The notes: generated by a model not told the origin, from the sequence alone. Counted from the stretch's first letter, positions 43,252 through 54,195 are shown. The stretch: DNA of 64,000 nt from Bradyrhizobium ottawaense (GCF_900099825.1 NZ_LT629693.1:186001-250000), one strand, 5' to 3'. A program made the numbers and translations.

Positions 43252-43316
43252 ACGAGTAGCGAATGGCGAGTAGCGAATGAAAACTATTCGCCACCCCCTA
43301 TTCGCTATTCGCAAAC
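43252..43316. repeat. ATTCGCTA-type palindromic repeat inside the alpha operon
   Basis: GAGTAGCGAATGGCGAGTAGCGAAT pairs in part with ATTCGCCACC...TATTCGCTATTCGC. The element lies between rpsM and rpsK and so is transcribed within the operon. A related element is at 55929 between tuf and rpsJ. Confidence 0.6.
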
Positions 43317-43685
43317 TTACTTCTTCTTGCCGGCGATCGACTTGGCCGGGCCCTTGCGCGTGCGCGCATTGGTGTGGGTACGCTGACCGCGCACCGGCAG
43401 GCCGCGGCGATGGCGCAGGCCGCGATAGCAGCCGAGGTCCATCAGACGCTTGATGTTGATGCCGACTTCGCGGCGAAGGTCGCCCTCGACCAGATAGTCG
43501 CGGTCGATCACTTCGCGGATCTGCAGGACTTCCTGATCGCTCAGCTGGCTGACGCGACGATCCACCGGGATCTTCACCTTCTCGATGATCTCGGCAGCAT
43601 TCTTCTGGCCGATACCATGGATGTACTGGAGCGCGATCAGAACGCGCTTGTTGGTCGGGATATTCACGCCGGCAATACGGGCCAC
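43317..43685 (-). CDS. rpsM: 30S ribosomal protein S13
   Basis: 122 residues from a GTG at 43683-43685, with AGGAGAG upstream; the open frame before it is spurious. [20 protein letters not shown], then [20 protein letters not shown] are canonical. S13 contacts the P-site tRNA and L5. Confidence 0.97.
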   Translation of the reverse strand: MARIAGVNIPTNKRVLIALQYIHGIGQKNAAEIIEKVKIPVDRRVSQLSDQEVLQIREVIDRDYLVEGDLRREVGINIKRLMDLGCYRGLRHRRGLPVRGQRTHTNARTRKGPAKSIAGKKK

Positions 43686-43871
43686 GGACTTCTCTCCTGT
43701 CGCCAATCCCTCGCGGACCGGCTTATGTTCTGTGCTAACTCGGGCAGGTATCCGCAAACGCGAACACGACGCCCTTCCCCTCATCTTCTTCGGGGCCCGG
43801 CATCGTCAAATAACTATCCGACTTGGATGCTGGGCTTATTAAAGGATTCAACTCGGTTTCGTCAACCGTCC

Positions 43872-44738
43872 CTAGCGTTTAGCTCGCTTTTTCGTGACCT
43901 TTTTCGCAACGCGCCGGACGATCTTTTTGGCTGCCTTCTTTGCACCTTTTTTGGCCTTCTTGGCCGCCTTGGGCTTGGCCGCCGGGGCTGCCTTGCGGCC
44001 GGACTTTTTGGCAGCCTTCTTGGCGCCCTTGGAGACCGCCTTTCCGGCCTTCGGAGCCGCTTTGGCGGCCTTCTTGGCGGTTTTGGCTGCCTTTTTGGCC
44101 GCCGGCCTGGCGGCCCTTGCTGCGGCCGGAGCCGCCGCCTTGGGTTCCACCGCACCGATCGCGGACAGGAGCCGGTTAATCTCGCGGGTGACGTGTTCGA
44201 TGGTCATCATACCGTCGACCGTCAACAGCTTCCGCCGCTCCGAATAATAGTGAATCAGCGGCTCGGTCATCGAACGGTAGCTCGCCAGCCGCTTCGACAG
44301 CACTTCCGGAGTGTCGTCGATTCGCACCTCTTCCCCGCGGGCGCGCATCTCGGCGACGCGGGTCTCGACCCGGCTCAGCAGCGCGCTCTCGTTGACGCGC
44401 AGTTCGACCACGGCGTCGAGTTTGATGTGCTTCTTCCTCAGCAGATCATCGAGGGCTGCCGCCTGCGGCACCGTGCGCGGAAAGCCGTCGAGGACGAAGC
44501 CGTTCTTCATGTCAGGCTGGTCGAGGCGATCGGAGATGATGCTGACCACGACCTCGTCCGGCACCAGGGCGCCGCTGGCCATGATGTCCTTGGCCTGCAG
44601 GCCGATCGGCGTCTCGGCTGCAACCGCAGCGCGCAACATCTCGCCGGTCGAAAGCTGGACGATATTGTACTTGTGGACCAGCCGTTGCGCCTGGGTCCCC
44701 TTGCCCGCGCCGGGCGGCCCCAGAAGGATCAATCTCAT
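43872..44738 (-). CDS. adk: Adenylate kinase with histone-H1-like C-terminal tail
   Basis: 288 residues from the ATG at 44736-44738. The enzyme core (about residues 1-195) is complete: P-loop LLGPPGAGKGTQAQRL, AMP site LSTGEMLRAAV, DGFPRTVPQAAALDDLL and a short, zinc-free LID (EEVRIDDTPEVLSKRLASYR). Then come about 90 residues of almost only Ala, Lys, Arg, Pro and Gly (repeats of KKAAK/KAAPKA). That tail is absent from ordinary Adk (about 190-220 residues) and resembles H1-like nucleoid proteins. It occurs in a normal position between secY and rpsM. Confidence 0.93.
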   Translation of the reverse strand: MRLILLGPPGAGKGTQAQRLVHKYNIVQLSTGEMLRAAVAAETPIGLQAKDIMASGALVPDEVVVSIISDRLDQPDMKNGFVLDGFPRTVPQAAALDDLLRKKHIKLDAVVELRVNESALLSRVETRVAEMRARGEEVRIDDTPEVLSKRLASYRSMTEPLIHYYSERRKLLTVDGMMTIEHVTREINRLLSAIGAVEPKAAAPAAARAARPAAKKAAKTAKKAAKAAPKAGKAVSKGAKKAAKKSGRKAAPAAKPKAAKKAKKGAKKAAKKIVRRVAKKVTKKRAKR

Positions 44739-44829
44739 GACTATTCGCCCCCCGGCTTGGTGAGCGAATCCCCGCACACCTTGTATTGAATGTCAGACCG
44801 ATCTTCAGGCCGGTCCCGGATGCCGCCGC

Positions 44830-46161
44830 TCAGCGGCGACGGCCCCTGAGCTTGGACTTCCTGATCAGCCCTTCATACTGATGGGCGAGCAGATAGCCTT
44901 GCACCTGCGCCACCGTATCCATCGTCACGCTGACGACGATCAGGAGCGAGGTACCGCCAAAGTAGAACGGCACCGAGGCGTAGGAAATCAGAATTTCGGG
45001 AATCAGGCAGACGATCGCCAGATAGATCGCACCCAACACCGTGACGCGCGACAACACGTAGTCGATATATTCGGCGGTGCGCTCGCCCGGACGGATGCCG
45101 GGGATGAAGCCGCCGTGCTTCTTCAGGTTATCCGCGGTCTCGGTCGGGTTGAACACGATCGCGGTGTAAAAGAACGCGAAGAACACGATCAACGCCAGGT
45201 AGAGGAACAGGAACAGCGGACGGCCGTGGCCGAGCTGGGTCGTGATCCACTGGAACCATTCCGGGCCCTTGCCGGCGTTGAAGTTGGCGACCGTGGTCGG
45301 CAGCAGCAGCAGCGACGAGGCAAAGATCGGCGGGATCACGCCCGAGGTGTTGAGCTTGAGCGGCAGATGCGAGGACTGGCCCTCGAACATCTTGTTGCCG
45401 ACCTGGCGCTTTGGATACTGGATCAGCAGCCGGCGCTGGGCCCGTTCCATGAACACGATGAAGGCGATCACGGCGACCGCCATCACGATCACGACGAGAA
45501 TGAGACCCGTCGACAGCGCGCCCTGGCGGCCCAGTTCCAGCATGTTGGCGAGCGCCGAGGGCAGCTCGGCGACGATGCCGGAGAGAATGATCAGCGAGAT
45601 GCCGTTGCCGATGCCGCGCGAGGTGATCTGCTCGCCGAGCCACATCAAGAACATGGTGCCACCGGTCAGCGTGACCGCGGTCGACAGACGGAAGAACAGG
45701 CCGGGGTCGCTGACGACGTTACCGGCGCCTTCGAGGCCGACGGCGATGCCGTAGGACTGGAACGCGGCGAGAATCACCGTGAGATAGCGGGTGTACTGGT
45801 TCAGCGTCTTGCGGCCGGACTCGCCTTCCTTCTTCAGCGCTTCAAGCTGCGGCGAAACCGTGGTCAGGAGCTGGATGATGATCGATGCCGAGATGTACGG
45901 CATGATGTTCAGCGCGAAGATCGCCATGCGGTGGATGCCGCCGCCGGCGAACATGTTGAACATGCCGAGGATGCCGCCGGCCTGCGAGCGGAACACCTGT
46001 TCCCAGATCGCCGGATCGATACCCGGCAGCGGAATGTAGGTGCCGAGCCGATAAACAAGCAGCGCACCCAGCGTGAACCAGATGCGCTTCTTCAGTTCAT
46101 CGGCTTTGCCGAGCGCAGAGAAATTGAGGTTTGCCGCAAGCTGTTCTGCTGCTGAGACCAT
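44830..46161 (-). CDS. secY: Preprotein translocase subunit SecY
   Basis: 443 residues, ten membrane helices. LGTYIPLPGIDPAIWEQVF, then NMFAGGGIHRMAIFALNIMP (plug region) and the cytoplasmic loop IPGIRPGERTAEYIDYVLSR are canonical. It forms the SecYEG channel. In the conserved spc position between rplO and adk. Confidence 0.98.
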   Translation of the reverse strand: MVSAAEQLAANLNFSALGKADELKKRIWFTLGALLVYRLGTYIPLPGIDPAIWEQVFRSQAGGILGMFNMFAGGGIHRMAIFALNIMPYISASIIIQLLTTVSPQLEALKKEGESGRKTLNQYTRYLTVILAAFQSYGIAVGLEGAGNVVSDPGLFFRLSTAVTLTGGTMFLMWLGEQITSRGIGNGISLIILSGIVAELPSALANMLELGRQGALSTGLILVVIVMAVAVIAFIVFMERAQRRLLIQYPKRQVGNKMFEGQSSHLPLKLNTSGVIPPIFASSLLLLPTTVANFNAGKGPEWFQWITTQLGHGRPLFLFLYLALIVFFAFFYTAIVFNPTETADNLKKHGGFIPGIRPGERTAEYIDYVLSRVTVLGAIYLAIVCLIPEILISYASVPFYFGGTSLLIVVSVTMDTVAQVQGYLLAHQYEGLIRKSKLRGRRR

Positions 46162-46305
46162 TTTAAGACTTTCTCCCGCCGCCCCTCAGGCCGCTGCCCC
46201 AGCGGGGCAATCGGCAGACGCCGGACATTATTTGGTGCTCGGCTTCGATAAGTCCATTGTTCTCTTGGACAGATCGCCCGCGGGAAGCGGACGATGACGC
46301 AGATG

Positions 46306-46794
46306 TTACGCCGCCTCGCCGTCCTGCTTCTTGGCAGGCGCCAGGACCTTCACGGAACCGCCGGCCTTCTCGACCGCCGCGATCGCGGGCTTCGAGGCGC
46401 CATGGGCTTCGATGGTGAGCTTGGACTTGAGCTCGCCGCGGCCGAGCAGCCGCAGTCCGTCCTTGGCGCGACGCACCACGCCGGCCTTGACCAGCGATTC
46501 GATGGTGATGGTGTCCTTGGCATCGATCAACTTGGCATCGACCGCTTCCTGCAGCCGGTCCAGGTTGATCTCGGCAAAGTCCAGCTTGAAGATGTTGTTG
46601 AAGCCGCGCTTCGGCAGACGACGATGCAACGGCATCTGGCCGCCCTCGAAGCCCTTGATGCGCACGCCCGAACGCGCGGTCTGGCCCTTGCCGCCGCGGC
46701 CCGCAGTCTTGCCCTTGCCTGAACCGATGCCACGGCCGACGCGCATACGCTTTTTGCGCGAGCCGGCGTTGTCGGCGATATCGCTGAGCTTCAT
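46306..46794 (-). CDS. rplO: 50S ribosomal protein L15
   Basis: 162 residues. [20 protein letters not shown] and the Gly/Arg-rich [20 protein letters not shown] are the unmistakable L15 N-terminus, which threads through the 23S rRNA. The Lys/Glu-rich tail KKQDGEAA is typical. 74 bp after rpmD, across a palindromic repeat. Confidence 0.98.
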   Translation of the reverse strand: MKLSDIADNAGSRKKRMRVGRGIGSGKGKTAGRGGKGQTARSGVRIKGFEGGQMPLHRRLPKRGFNNIFKLDFAEINLDRLQEAVDAKLIDAKDTITIESLVKAGVVRRAKDGLRLLGRGELKSKLTIEAHGASKPAIAAVEKAGGSVKVLAPAKKQDGEAA

Positions 46795-46814
46795 CGTTTC
46801 GTTCCTTTATCCTT

Positions 46815-46865
46815 GGAGCATGATCTTGACCGAAAACCGGTCCCCATTTTCGGGATCATGCCCCC
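46815..46865. repeat. GCATGATC/GATCATGC palindromic repeat in the spc operon
   Basis: GGAGCATGATC at one end and GATCATGCCCCC at the other flank CCGAAAACCGG, giving a hairpin that fills the rpmD-rplO gap. The same wording is, from memory, widespread in Rhizobiales intergenic DNA. Confidence 0.65.
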
Positions 46866-46868
46866 AGC

Positions 46869-47063
46869 TTATTTCTCGTCGACGACGCGAACGAGATGTT
46901 GAACCTTGGCGATCATGCCGCGAATGGCAGGCGTGTCCTGCAATTCCGTGACACGACCGATCTTGTTGAGCTTGAGGCCGATCAGCGTCGCACGCTGCGA
47001 GTGATGGCGGCGGATTGCGCTGCCAGTCTGCTCGACCTTGATCATCTTTGCGGCCTTGGCCAT
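46869..47063 (-). CDS. rpmD: 50S ribosomal protein L30
   Basis: 64 residues from the ATG at 47061-47063. [20 protein letters not shown] and [20 protein letters not shown] are canonical. The upstream open frame is shadow of the gap to rpsE. Confidence 0.97.
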   Translation of the reverse strand: MAKAAKMIKVEQTGSAIRRHHSQRATLIGLKLNKIGRVTELQDTPAIRGMIAKVQHLVRVVDEK

Positions 47064-47097
47064 CGTCGTAACTCCAAAAAGCGCCGAATAGCGCCAG

Positions 47098-47673
47098 TTA
47101 TTCAGCCACCAGCTCAGCATCGCCGCCGATGCGGCGCGACTGCAGCGTGGACACCTTGATGTTGCGGCGTGCCGCCACCGAACGCGGCGAATCCTGATGC
47201 TTCAGCGCGTCGAAGGTTGCGCGAACCATGTTGTAGGGATTCGACGAACCGATCGACTTCGCCACCACGTCCTGGATACCGAGCGTTTCGAACACCGCGC
47301 GCATCGGGCCGCCGGCGATGATGCCGGTACCGGCCGGAGCTGCACGCAGATAGACGCGGCCCGCACCGTGGCGGCCGGCGATATCGTGATGCAGCGTGCG
47401 GCCTTCGCGCAGAGCGACGCGCGTCAGATTGCGCTTCGCCGACTCGGTTGCCTTGCGGATCGCTTCGGGCACTTCGCGCGCCTTGCCATGACCGAAACCG
47501 ACCCGGCCCTTCTGGTCGCCGATCACGACCAGTGCCGCAAAGCCGAAGCGCTTGCCGCCCTTGACGACCTTCGCCACACGATTGATGTGGACGAGCTTGT
47601 CGACGAACTCGCTATCGCGCTCTTCCCGACCGCCCCTGTGGCCGCCACCGCCGCGTTCGCGTTCACCTGCCAT
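47098..47673 (-). CDS. rpsE: 30S ribosomal protein S5
   Basis: 191 residues from the ATG at 47671-47673 ([20 protein letters not shown]). The double-stranded RNA-binding S5 domain ([20 protein letters not shown]) and [20 protein letters not shown] follow. Two ATGs upstream would add four residues at most. S5 lines the mRNA entry channel. Confidence 0.98.
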   Translation of the reverse strand: MAGERERGGGGHRGGREERDSEFVDKLVHINRVAKVVKGGKRFGFAALVVIGDQKGRVGFGHGKAREVPEAIRKATESAKRNLTRVALREGRTLHHDIAGRHGAGRVYLRAAPAGTGIIAGGPMRAVFETLGIQDVVAKSIGSSNPYNMVRATFDALKHQDSPRSVAARRNIKVSTLQSRRIGGDAELVAE

Positions 47674-47735
47674 GGTGTTTTCCAATCCTTGAAAGACTTG
47701 CGTCTTTGTCGTTGTGTCCGTTCAATTCCAAAACC

Positions 47736-48095
47736 TTAGAAGCTCAATCCGCTCTCGCGGGCGGCATCGGCGAGCGCCTTGACGCGCCCGTGATAGAGGT
47801 AGCCGCCGCGATCGAAAACCACTTCCTTGACGCCATTCTTGACGGCGCGTTCCGCCAGCAGCTTGCCGACGGCCTTGGCCGCATCGATGTTGGCGCCGGT
47901 GTTGCCGGTATCGCGCATCGCCTTCTCCAGCGACGACGCCGAAGCCAGCGTCTCGCCCTTCAGGTCGTCGATGACCTGGGCGTAGATGTGCTTCGACGAA
48001 CGGAACACAGACAGACGCGGACGCCCGTTGGCGGACCGGCGCAGCGAGTTGCGCACTCGCTGCTTGCGCCGGGCATTCGTTACCTTGAGTGACAT
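47736..48095 (-). CDS. rplR: 50S ribosomal protein L18
   Basis: 119 residues. [20 protein letters not shown], then [20 protein letters not shown] and [20 protein letters not shown] are canonical; it binds 5S rRNA. 11 bp after rplF. Confidence 0.98.
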   Translation of the reverse strand: MSLKVTNARRKQRVRNSLRRSANGRPRLSVFRSSKHIYAQVIDDLKGETLASASSLEKAMRDTGNTGANIDAAKAVGKLLAERAVKNGVKEVVFDRGGYLYHGRVKALADAARESGLSF

Positions 48096-48106
48096 GACCG
48101 GCTCCG

Positions 48107-48640
48107 TTACTTCTTCTTGCCTTCCTTGCGGAAGATGAATTCGTTGGCGTACTTCACGCCCTTGCCCTTGTAGGGCTCCGGCGGACGGTAGGCGCGGATC
48201 TCCGCGGCGACCTGGCCGACACGCTGCGAGTCGGTGCCCGTGATCGTGATTTCGGTCGGCTTCGGCACCACAATGGTGATGCCTTCCGGGATCGCGTAGA
48301 CGACATCGTGGCTGTAGCCGAGCGCGAGCTGCAGGTTCTTGCCCTGCAGCGCGGCGCGGTAACCGACGCCGGTGATCTCGAGCTTCTTCTCGAAGCCCTT
48401 GGTGACGCCTTCGACCAGGTTGGCGACCTGCGCGCGCGCAGTGCCGTACATGGCCTGGGCGCGGTTGGTCTTCAGCCGCGGCGCGACCTTGACCGCGCCG
48501 TCCTCGAACTTCACCTCAACGTCGTCATGCACGACGAACTGAAGCTGGCCCTTCGGCCCCTTCATCTTGACGGTCTGCCCTTCGACGTTCGCCGTCACAC
48601 CGGACGGGATCGCCACAGGCCGTTTGCCAACACGTGACAT
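48107..48640 (-). CDS. rplF: 50S ribosomal protein L6
   Basis: 177 residues. [20 protein letters not shown] and the C-terminal [20 protein letters not shown] are canonical L6. It sits at the base of the L7/L12 stalk. Confidence 0.98.
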   Translation of the reverse strand: MSRVGKRPVAIPSGVTANVEGQTVKMKGPKGQLQFVVHDDVEVKFEDGAVKVAPRLKTNRAQAMYGTARAQVANLVEGVTKGFEKKLEITGVGYRAALQGKNLQLALGYSHDVVYAIPEGITIVVPKPTEITITGTDSQRVGQVAAEIRAYRPPEPYKGKGVKYANEFIFRKEGKKK

Positions 48641-48655
48641 GCCTCAAATCCTTCC

Positions 48656-49054
48656 TCAGAACACCGTGAAGAGAACTTCGCCGCCCACGTTCGCGTCGCG
48701 CGCTTCGTGGTCAGCCATGATTCCCTTGGGTGTCGACAAAACCGAAATACCGAGACCGTTGTTGACGCGCGGCAGGTTCTTCACCGAGGCGTAAACCCGA
48801 CGGCCCGGCTTGGAGACGCGCTCGATCTCGCGAATGACGGGCTCGCCGTCGAAATACTTCAGCTCGATCTCGAGCTCGCTGCGGCCGGACGAATGTTCGA
48901 CGCTGGCGTAGCCACGGATGTAGCCCTCGCTCTTCAGCACTTCGAGCACGCTGGCGCGCATCTTCGAGCCCGGGGTCGAGACCTTGGACTTGGAACGCAT
49001 CTGCGCGTTGCGGATGCGGGTGATGAGATCGCTGATCGGATCGTGCGTTGACAT
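48656..49054 (-). CDS. rpsH: 30S ribosomal protein S8
   Basis: 132 residues. [20 protein letters not shown] and [20 protein letters not shown] are canonical. In E. coli S8 is the autogenous repressor of the spc operon; similar control here is plausible but not visible. Confidence 0.98.
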   Translation of the reverse strand: MSTHDPISDLITRIRNAQMRSKSKVSTPGSKMRASVLEVLKSEGYIRGYASVEHSSGRSELEIELKYFDGEPVIREIERVSKPGRRVYASVKNLPRVNNGLGISVLSTPKGIMADHEARDANVGGEVLFTVF

Positions 49055-49067
49055 CTGACGACCCCCC

Positions 49068-49373
49068 TTACCAGCTCGACTTCACGAGCCCGGGAACCAG
49101 GCCCTTGGAGCCGAGTTCACGCAGCGCGATGCGGCTGAGCTTGTTCTTGCGATAGACCGAACGCGGACGGCCGGTCAGTTCGCAGCGGTTGCGAATGCGG
49201 GTGGCCGACGAGTTGCGCGGCATCTCGGACAGCTTCAGGGTCGCGGCGAACCGCTCTTCCATCGGCTTGGTCTTGTCGGCGATGATCGCCTTCAGCCGCG
49301 CGCGCGCCGGAGCGGCGTTCTTGGTCATCCGCTTGCGCCGGTTGTTCTTCTCGATCGAACTCTTCTTTGCCAT
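49068..49373 (-). CDS. rpsN: 30S ribosomal protein S14
   Basis: 101 residues, the long zinc-free form: a single Cys in [20 protein letters not shown] rather than the CxxC-CxxC motif. C-terminal [12 protein letters not shown] is canonical. Confidence 0.98.
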   Translation of the reverse strand: MAKKSSIEKNNRRKRMTKNAAPARARLKAIIADKTKPMEERFAATLKLSEMPRNSSATRIRNRCELTGRPRSVYRKNKLSRIALRELGSKGLVPGLVKSSW

Positions 49374-49417
49374 GCTTGGCTCCTGGGTTTCCGCGTTTGA
49401 GAGGCTTTAACTGCGTC

Positions 49418-49975
49418 TCACTGCCGGAACGGGAAATTGAATGCGGTCAACAAGGCACGCGCCTCGTCGTCGGTCGACGCCGTGGTGCAAACGGTGATGT
49501 CCATGCCCCATGATTCCCCGGCCTTGTCGAAGTCGATTTCGGGGAAAATGATGTGCTCCTTGATGCCGAGCGAATAGTTGCCGCGGCCGTCGAAGCTCTT
49601 CGGGTTGAGGCCGCGGAAGTCGCGCACGCGCGGCAGCGCGACATTCACCAGGCGATCGATGAACTCGTACATCTTGGCCTTGCGCAGCGTGACCTTGCAG
49701 CCGATCGGCTGGTTTTCACGCAGCTTGAAGGTCGCGATAGCCACCCGCGAATAGGTCACGATCGCCTTCTGGCCCGCGATCAGCGCCAGGTCGTTGGCGG
49801 CGGTTTCGGCCTTTTTGCGGTCGTTGACGGCTTCGCCGACGCCCATGTTGAGCACGACCTTGTCCAGGCGCGGCACCTGCATGACGTTGGCATAGCCGAA
49901 CTGTTCGGTCAGCTTGCTGCGAATGCTCTGGTCGTATTCCGCGCGCAGGCGCGGCACGTAAGCGGTATCAGCCAT
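49418..49975 (-). CDS. rplE: 50S ribosomal protein L5
   Basis: 185 residues from the ATG at 49973-49975 ([20 protein letters not shown]). [20 protein letters not shown] and [20 protein letters not shown] are canonical. Overlaps the rplX 3' end by 8 bp, so the two are translationally coupled. Confidence 0.98.
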   Translation of the reverse strand: MADTAYVPRLRAEYDQSIRSKLTEQFGYANVMQVPRLDKVVLNMGVGEAVNDRKKAETAANDLALIAGQKAIVTYSRVAIATFKLRENQPIGCKVTLRKAKMYEFIDRLVNVALPRVRDFRGLNPKSFDGRGNYSLGIKEHIIFPEIDFDKAGESWGMDITVCTTASTDDEARALLTAFNFPFRQ

Positions 49976-50282
49976 CGATCTCTGCTCCCGAGCTCTTGGC
50001 AATGCGAACCTTCTTGCCATCAGCCTGAATCTTGAAGCCCACGCGGGTCGGTTTGCCGTCCTTGCCGACATACGCGATGTTGGACAGGTGGATCGGCGCC
50101 TCCTTGGAGACGATGCCGCCTTCCTGGGCCTGGGTCTGCTTCTGGTGACGCTTCACCAGATTGACGCCACGCACCAACGCCTTGTTATCGGCGGGGCGGA
50201 CCTCGAATACTTCGCCGGTGCGGCCCTTGTCGCGGCCGTTCAGCACGATGACCTTGTCACCCTTCCGGATCTTGGCAGCCAT
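49968..50282 (-). CDS. rplX: 50S ribosomal protein L24
   Basis: 104 residues from the ATG at 50280-50282. The KOW motif [20 protein letters not shown], then [20 protein letters not shown] is canonical; it initiates 50S assembly. Shares one base with the rplN stop. Confidence 0.98.
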   Translation of the reverse strand: MAAKIRKGDKVIVLNGRDKGRTGEVFEVRPADNKALVRGVNLVKRHQKQTQAQEGGIVSKEAPIHLSNIAYVGKDGKPTRVGFKIQADGKKVRIAKSSGAEIDG

Positions 50283-50650
50283 CACAGCACCTCCGGCGCA
50301 AGCGAGATGATTTTCATGTGGTTCTTGGCGCGAAGCTCGCGCGGCACCGGCCCGAAGATACGGGTGCCGACCGGCTCCGACTGGTTGTTGATCAGTACGG
50401 CGGCGTTGCGGTCGAAACGGATGACCGAACCGTCGGCGCGGCGGATATCCTTGCGGACTCGCACCACGACGGCCTTCATCACGTCGCCCTTCTTCACCTT
50501 GCCGCGCGGAATCGCTTCCTTGATCGACACGACGATAACGTCGCCCACGGTTGCATAGCGGCGCTTGGAACCTCCAAGTACCTTGATGCACATGACACGG
50601 CGTGCGCCTGAATTGTCGGCCACGTCGAGGTTGGTCTGCATCTGAATCAT
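50282..50650 (-). CDS. rplN: 50S ribosomal protein L14
   Basis: 122 residues. [20 protein letters not shown] and [20 protein letters not shown] are canonical. L14 contacts 16S helix 14 as an intersubunit bridge. Confidence 0.98.
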
Positions 50651-50731
50651 TGATGCACCTCGTCCTCTTTCTGATGCGCTAGATCGCGCCTAAAATTTTC
50701 CCAAAACCAGTCCGGCGAAAGCCAGGCTGCC

Positions 50732-50980
50732 TCAGGCCGTTTTCTTCTGCTCGCCCCGGACAACCGTCCAGCGCTTCAACTTCGAGATCGGCTTGCTTTC
50801 CTCGATCCACACCATGTCGCCCGGCTTGAACTCGTTGTTCTCGTCGTGCGCGTGATAGTTTTTGGAACGGCGGATCGTCTTCTTGTAGATCGGATGGGTG
50901 AAGCGGCGATCGACGCGCACCACCACCGTCTTGGCTTGCTTGTCGCTCACGACCACGCCCTGAAGGGTTCGTTTCGGCAT
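50732..50980 (-). CDS. rpsQ: 30S ribosomal protein S17
   Basis: 82 residues from the ATG at 50978-50980 ([20 protein letters not shown]). [20 protein letters not shown] is canonical. Upstream frame is shadow. Confidence 0.97.
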   Translation of the reverse strand: MPKRTLQGVVVSDKQAKTVVVRVDRRFTHPIYKKTIRRSKNYHAHDENNEFKPGDMVWIEESKPISKLKRWTVVRGEQKKTA

Positions 50981-50990
50981 ATCAGGCCTC

Positions 50991-51197
50991 TTACTTCTTC
51001 TTCGCGCGCGTTTGCGCAGCGATGGTCTTGATGCGGGCGATATCGCGACGGGCTTCACGCAGCCGCGAGGTGTTTTCCAGCTGCCCGGTGGCGCGCTGGA
51101 AACGCAGGTTGAAGCGCTCTTTCTTCAGATTGAGGACGGCGTCGTCCCTCTGATCGTCGCTCATCGCTCTGATATCGGCGGTCTTCATCTCGGCCAT
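50991..51197 (-). CDS. rpmC: 50S ribosomal protein L29
   Basis: 68 residues from the ATG at 51195-51197. [20 protein letters not shown] is the L29 signature. Located near the peptide exit tunnel, contacting L23. Confidence 0.97.
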   Translation of the reverse strand: MAEMKTADIRAMSDDQRDDAVLNLKKERFNLRFQRATGQLENTSRLREARRDIARIKTIAAQTRAKKK

Positions 51198-51202
51198 ATC
51201 TG

Positions 51203-51616
51203 TTACTCCGCAATGCGCGCGACGAAGCGCGTCTTGATCGGCAGCTTGGCGGCGGCGAGCGTGAGCGCTTCCTTCGCGGTCTGCACCGTGACGCCGTCGA
51301 TCTCGAAAATCACGCGGCCGGGCTTGACCCGCGCCACCCACAATTCCGGCGTACCCTTGCCGGAACCCATGCGGACTTCAGCGGGCTTCTTCGACACCGG
51401 CAGGTCCGGGAAAATCCGGATCCAGACGCGGCCGGCGCGCTTCATGTGACGGGTCAGCGCGCGGCGTGCGGCCTCGATCTGACGGGCGGTGATGCGCTCT
51501 GGCGCCATCGCCTTCAGGCCGAACTGACCGAACGACAACGTCGCGCCCGAAGTCGCAACGCCGTGGATACGGCCCTTATGCGCCTTCCGGAACTTCGTTT
51601 TCTTTGGTTGCATCAT
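51203..51616 (-). CDS. rplP: 50S ribosomal protein L16
   Basis: 137 residues, [40 protein letters not shown] and [20 protein letters not shown] are canonical. The first of two adjacent ATGs is used in the family. Confidence 0.98.
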   Translation of the reverse strand: MMQPKKTKFRKAHKGRIHGVATSGATLSFGQFGLKAMAPERITARQIEAARRALTRHMKRAGRVWIRIFPDLPVSKKPAEVRMGSGKGTPELWVARVKPGRVIFEIDGVTVQTAKEALTLAAAKLPIKTRFVARIAE

Positions 51617-51645
51617 GGCTTACGCCCTCAAACCTTTTCTGTGTC

Positions 51646-52344
51646 TCACGCCGCGTCGCGGCGCGGCCGGGTATTGTCGCCTTCAGCCATCTTCTTGTCC
51701 TGGGCCATCGGATCGTGCTCGAGGATTTCGCCCTTGAAGATCCAGACCTTGACGCCGCAGGTGCCGAACGTGGTGAACGCGGTCGCCACGCCGTAATCGA
51801 TGTCGGCGCGCAGCGTGTGCAGCGGCACGCGGCCTTCGCGATACCATTCCATGCGCGCGATTTCGGCGCCGCCGAGACGGCCCGAGCAGTTGATACGAAT
51901 GCCTTCGGCGCCAAGACGCATCGCCGACTGCACCGCCCGCTTCATGGCGCGGCGGAACGCGACGCGGCGCTCGAGCTGCTGCGCGATCGATTCGGCGACC
52001 AGGGTAGCGTCGAGCTCCGGCTTGCGGATTTCGACGATGTTGATGACGACGTCGGAAGCCGTGATGTCGGCAACCCGCTTGCGCAGCTTGTCGATGTCGG
52101 CGCCCTTCTTGCCGATCACAACACCCGGACGCGCCGAGTGGATCGTCACGCGGCACTTCTTGTGCGGACGCTCGATCACGATGCGGGCGACAGCCGCCTG
52201 CTTGAGCTCCTTGTGCAGGATCTCGCGGATCTTGACGTCTTCATGCAAGAGCTTGCCGTATTCGTTCTTGCCGGCGAACCAACGGGAATCCCACGTACGG
52301 TTGATGCCGAGACGCAGTCCGATTGGATTGATCTTTTGACCCAT
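51646..52344 (-). CDS. rpsC: 30S ribosomal protein S3
   Basis: 232 residues. KH domain with [20 protein letters not shown] and C-terminal [21 protein letters not shown]3 forms part of the mRNA entry helicase. 29 bp before rplP. Confidence 0.98.
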   Translation of the reverse strand: MGQKINPIGLRLGINRTWDSRWFAGKNEYGKLLHEDVKIREILHKELKQAAVARIVIERPHKKCRVTIHSARPGVVIGKKGADIDKLRKRVADITASDVVINIVEIRKPELDATLVAESIAQQLERRVAFRRAMKRAVQSAMRLGAEGIRINCSGRLGGAEIARMEWYREGRVPLHTLRADIDYGVATAFTTFGTCGVKVWIFKGEILEHDPMAQDKKMAEGDNTRPRRDAA

Positions 52345-52361
52345 CGTCTTCTCCCGCGCCC

Positions 52362-52748
52362 TTAAGCGCCAGCCTCGGCCTCGACCTGACGAACCACGAT
52401 CGTCAGGTGCGAGAACGGTTTAAACACACGGCCCGAACGGCCACGGCCGCGCGGTGCAAAACGCTTCATCACGATGCCGTTGCCGACATGCGCCTCGGCG
52501 ACGACGAGATCGTCGACTTCGAGGTCGTGGTTGTTCTCGGCGTTGGCGATCGCCGATTCCAGGCACTTCTTGACGTCGACCGCAATCCGCTTGCGCGAGA
52601 ACTGCAGGTCGGCGAGCGCTGCCGAAGCCTTCCGGCCGCGGATCAACTGCGCGACAAGATTGAGCTTCTGCGGGCTGACGCGCAGCATCCGGGCAACCGC
52701 CTTGGCCTCGTTTTCCGCGAGGCTACGTTCGCGCTTTGGTTTGCTCAT
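52362..52748 (-). CDS. rplV: 50S ribosomal protein L22
   Basis: 128 residues. [20 protein letters not shown] and [20 protein letters not shown] are canonical. Its loop lines the exit tunnel near the macrolide site; the loop wording is wild-type-like. Confidence 0.98.
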   Translation of the reverse strand: MSKPKRERSLAENEAKAVARMLRVSPQKLNLVAQLIRGRKASAALADLQFSRKRIAVDVKKCLESAIANAENNHDLEVDDLVVAEAHVGNGIVMKRFAPRGRGRSGRVFKPFSHLTIVVRQVEAEAGA

Positions 52749-52758
52749 CGTCTATTCC

Positions 52759-53037
52759 TCAAGCCTTCTTGGCTTTCTTGTCGCCAGAATGGCCATGGAA
52801 GGTACGGGTCGGCGAGAACTCGCCGAACTTGTGACCCACCATTTCCTCGTTGACCGATACCGGCACATGCTTCTGGCCGTTGTAGACACCGAAGACCAGG
52901 CCGACGAACTGCGGCAGGATGGTCGAGCGGCGGCTCCAGATCTTGATGACGTCGTGGCGACCGGACGCGCGGGCGGCATCTGCCTTCTTGAGCAGAGAAC
53001 CCTCGACGAACGGGCCTTTCCAGACTGAACGAACCAT
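52759..53037 (-). CDS. rpsS: 30S ribosomal protein S19
   Basis: 92 residues. [20 protein letters not shown] and [20 protein letters not shown] are canonical. S19 pairs with S13 in the 30S head. Confidence 0.98.
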   Translation of the reverse strand: MVRSVWKGPFVEGSLLKKADAARASGRHDVIKIWSRRSTILPQFVGLVFGVYNGQKHVPVSVNEEMVGHKFGEFSPTRTFHGHSGDKKAKKA

Positions 53038-53049
53038 GTCCGGCGTTCC

Positions 53050-53883
53050 TTACTTCTTCCGCTTGTGGCGGCTGAGGAGAATGAATCTGTTGGTCGACTT
53101 ATTCGAACGGGTCTTCTTGCCCTTGGTCGGCTTGCCCCACGGCGTAACCGGGTGGCGGCCGCCCGAGGTGCGGCCTTCGCCGCCGCCGTGCGGATGGTCG
53201 ATCGGGTTCATGACGACGCCGCGGTTATGCGGACGCCAGCCCAGCCAGCGGGTACGGCCGGCCTTGCCGATCGAGATGTTCATGTGATCGGGGTTCGACA
53301 CCGCGCCGATGGTGCCACGGCAACGGCCGTGCACCAGGCGCTGCTCGCCCGAATTCAGGCGCATAATGACGTAGTCCTGATCGCGTCCGACGAGCTGGGC
53401 GTAGGTGCCGGCCGAACGTGCGATCTGGCCGCCCTTGCCGATCTTCATCTCGATGTTGTGGACGATGGTGCCGATCGGCATGTTGCCGAGCGGCATGACA
53501 TTGCCCGGCTTCACGTCGACGTAGTTGCCGGCAACCACGGAGTCGCCGACAGCCAGGCGCTGTGGCGCCAGGATATAGGCCTGCTCGCCGTCCTGATACT
53601 TGATCAGCGCGATGAACGCGGTGCGGTTCGGATCGTATTCCAGCCGCTCGACCACGGCAGACACGTCGACCTTGTTCCGCTTGAAGTCGACCATGCGGTA
53701 CGACTTCTTGTGGCCACCGCCGCGGAAGCGAACCGTGATGCGGCCGGTGTTGTTGCGGCCGCCATTGCTGATCTTGCCCTCGGTCAAGGCCTTGACCGGC
53801 TTGCCCTTGTAGAGCGCCGAACGGTCGACCATCACCAGCTGGCGCTGGCCTGGCGTCGTCGGATTAAATTTTTTCAATGCCAT
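53050..53883 (-). CDS. rplB: 50S ribosomal protein L2
   Basis: 277 residues. [20 protein letters not shown] and the peptidyl-transferase-near [20 protein letters not shown] are canonical. One of the most conserved ribosomal proteins. Confidence 0.98.
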   Translation of the reverse strand: MALKKFNPTTPGQRQLVMVDRSALYKGKPVKALTEGKISNGGRNNTGRITVRFRGGGHKKSYRMVDFKRNKVDVSAVVERLEYDPNRTAFIALIKYQDGEQAYILAPQRLAVGDSVVAGNYVDVKPGNVMPLGNMPIGTIVHNIEMKIGKGGQIARSAGTYAQLVGRDQDYVIMRLNSGEQRLVHGRCRGTIGAVSNPDHMNISIGKAGRTRWLGWRPHNRGVVMNPIDHPHGGGEGRTSGGRHPVTPWGKPTKGKKTRSNKSTNRFILLSRHKRKK

Positions 53884-53895
53884 CGCTATATCGCC

Positions 53896-54195
53896 TTATA
53901 GCCCGGTCGTGACGTCGATGCGGTGGCCCTCTTCGAGGGTCACGATCGCTCGCTTCACGTCCGACTGCGAACCGAAATTGCCGCGGAACACCTTGGTCTT
54001 GCCCTTGCGCACCAGCGTGTTCACGCTCTTCACCTTGACGTCGAACAGCTTCTCGACGGCTTCCTTGATTTGCGGCTTGGTCGCCTTGGCGGCGACCCTG
54101 AACACGACCTTGTTGTGCTCGGACGCAACCGTCGCCTTTTCGGTGACGACGGGCGCTACGATCACGTCGTAATGGCGCGGATCGATATTCTTCAT
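53896..54195 (-). CDS. rplW: 50S ribosomal protein L23
   Basis: 99 residues. [20 protein letters not shown] and [20 protein letters not shown] are canonical. L23 docks SRP and trigger factor at the tunnel exit. Start overlaps the rplD stop by 4 bp. Confidence 0.98.
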   Translation of the reverse strand: MKNIDPRHYDVIVAPVVTEKATVASEHNKVVFRVAAKATKPQIKEAVEKLFDVKVKSVNTLVRKGKTKVFRGNFGSQSDVKRAIVTLEEGHRIDVTTGL

